Position numbers and translations under genes: made by a program. From an uncultured Eubacteriales bacterium (GTDB taxonomy: Bacteria; Bacillota; Clostridia; Oscillospirales; CAG-272), in assembly GCA_902462015.1 (NCBI GenBank), contig CABPZV010000146.1, forward strand, positions 1 through 5,359: a stretch of 5,359 nt of DNA, given 5' to 3'. The notes under the pieces were generated by a model. That model worked only from the letters and a program-made list of their open reading frames with translations, had not been told where the DNA came from and made no database searches. Of this stretch, positions 5,028 through 5,359 are shown piece after piece (positions within the stretch are counted from its first letter, which is position 1; the number at the start of each line of letters is the position of its first letter).

Positions 5028-5359
5028 TTAAAATTCCCCCCCTCCTCCGCCATGGCTCCTACCGCTGGAAGATCTGTGCACTGAACTTCCTTTTGATGAC
5101 GCCGGCTTAGGTCTCGCTGTTTTAGAAACAGTTTTATAGAGAAAGTAATCCCCCGAACGGGTCAAATTAAAGCTTCCGTCAACTATCGAACTGTTCGCAG
5201 CCGCCGAGCACTTAACCGGATTCATTTTCGAACGCATTACCGAAGTGGAAACAAATGCAGTTATAAGTCCAACCGCAAAGCACACTCCAACATAAAAGAA
5301 GGTCTCAGATGCGTCACGCGGCAAATCTTTGCCGGAAAGAGGATAATCAATCATTTCAA
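5028..5359 (-). CDS. TPM-domain (YgcG/YdjH-like) membrane protein, C-terminal part (5' end outside window)
   Basis: Only the last 109 codons are visible. The frame stays open to the window edge, so the Met at 5354 is internal rather than the start. Numbering from that Met, a hydrophobic membrane segment covers about residues 18-40, followed by Arg/Lys. Then comes SGDYFLYKTVSKTARPKP (67-84), like the DLFLY...RRAKPK stretch of TPM-domain proteins, then a Ser-rich tail ending GRSHGGGGGEF, the glycine-rich terminus typical of the YgcG/YdjH group. The missing N-terminus should carry a signal peptide and the TPM domain outside the membrane, leaving this tail in the cytoplasm. The next gene encodes the SPFH protein, as in B. 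subtilis ydjH-ydjI, so this protein may anchor it at the membrane. The 163-base gap between them is long for such a pair. The last codons contain a run of seven G. Confidence 0.82.
   Translation of the reverse strand, partial: EMIDYPLSGKDLPRDASETFFYVGVCFAVGLITAFVSTSVMRSKMNPVKCSAAANSSIVDGSFNLTRSGDYFLYKTVSKTARPKPASSKGSSVHRSSSGRSHGGGGGEF

Noticed and set aside
5036..5042. Run of seven G (mRNA sense) near the end of the TPM gene as a phase-variation tract
   Set aside because: Slippage would change only the last few residues of a flexible Gly tail; the tract follows from the conserved poly-Gly terminus.

Overview
The window looks like chromosomal DNA of a low-to-moderate GC anaerobic Firmicute, most likely in the Ruminococcaceae/Oscillospiraceae. 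This is inferred from protein flavour, not from a marker gene. The topoisomerase, the short QueG-like protein and the TPM/SPFH pair all resemble versions I associate with gut Clostridia. There is no rRNA, tRNA, CRISPR array, phage gene or intact transposase gene.

Layout. (1) Bases 1-1840, minus strand: the N-terminal 613 codons of a GyrB/ParE-family type IIA topoisomerase subunit; the 3' end lies outside the window. (2) Bases 1841-2227: a divergent intergenic region. It holds the first copy of a ~147-bp structured repeat and two sigma-A-type promoters firing in opposite directions, with overlapping footprints (2176-2220). (3) Bases 2228-3130, plus strand: a compact QueG-like (epoxyqueuosine reductase family) double [4Fe-4S] protein. 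Its ATG falls almost exactly at the predicted transcription start. (4) Bases 3131-3583: a convergent intergenic region with a possible 33-codon basic ORF, an intrinsic terminator, a short sequence resembling an IS21-type end, and the second repeat copy. (5) Bases 3584-4864, minus strand: an SPFH-domain ('virion core protein'-like, YdjI-type) protein with three C-terminal zinc ribbons. (6) Bases 4865-5027: a foldable intercistronic segment flanked by 9-bp direct repeats. (7) Bases 5028-5359, minus strand: the C-terminal end of a TPM-domain (YdjH-type) membrane protein whose 5' end lies outside the window.

How the genes relate. The TPM and SPFH genes lie in the same order and orientation as ydjH-ydjI in Bacillus subtilis, where they act with PspA in an envelope-stress assembly, so a similar membrane-associated module is the best guess. 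The topoisomerase and QueG-like genes look functionally unrelated but share one divergent control region, so their transcription may be mutually exclusive or co-regulated.

The most unusual signal is the repeat pair (1873-2020 and 3406-3550). The copies are about 93% identical over aligned bases. All three substitutions in the outer stem, and one in the second hairpin, turn Watson-Crick pairs into G-U pairs that hold only in plus-strand RNA. That pattern suggests a dispersed element constrained, now or in the past, as folded RNA. I did not recognise it as a named family.
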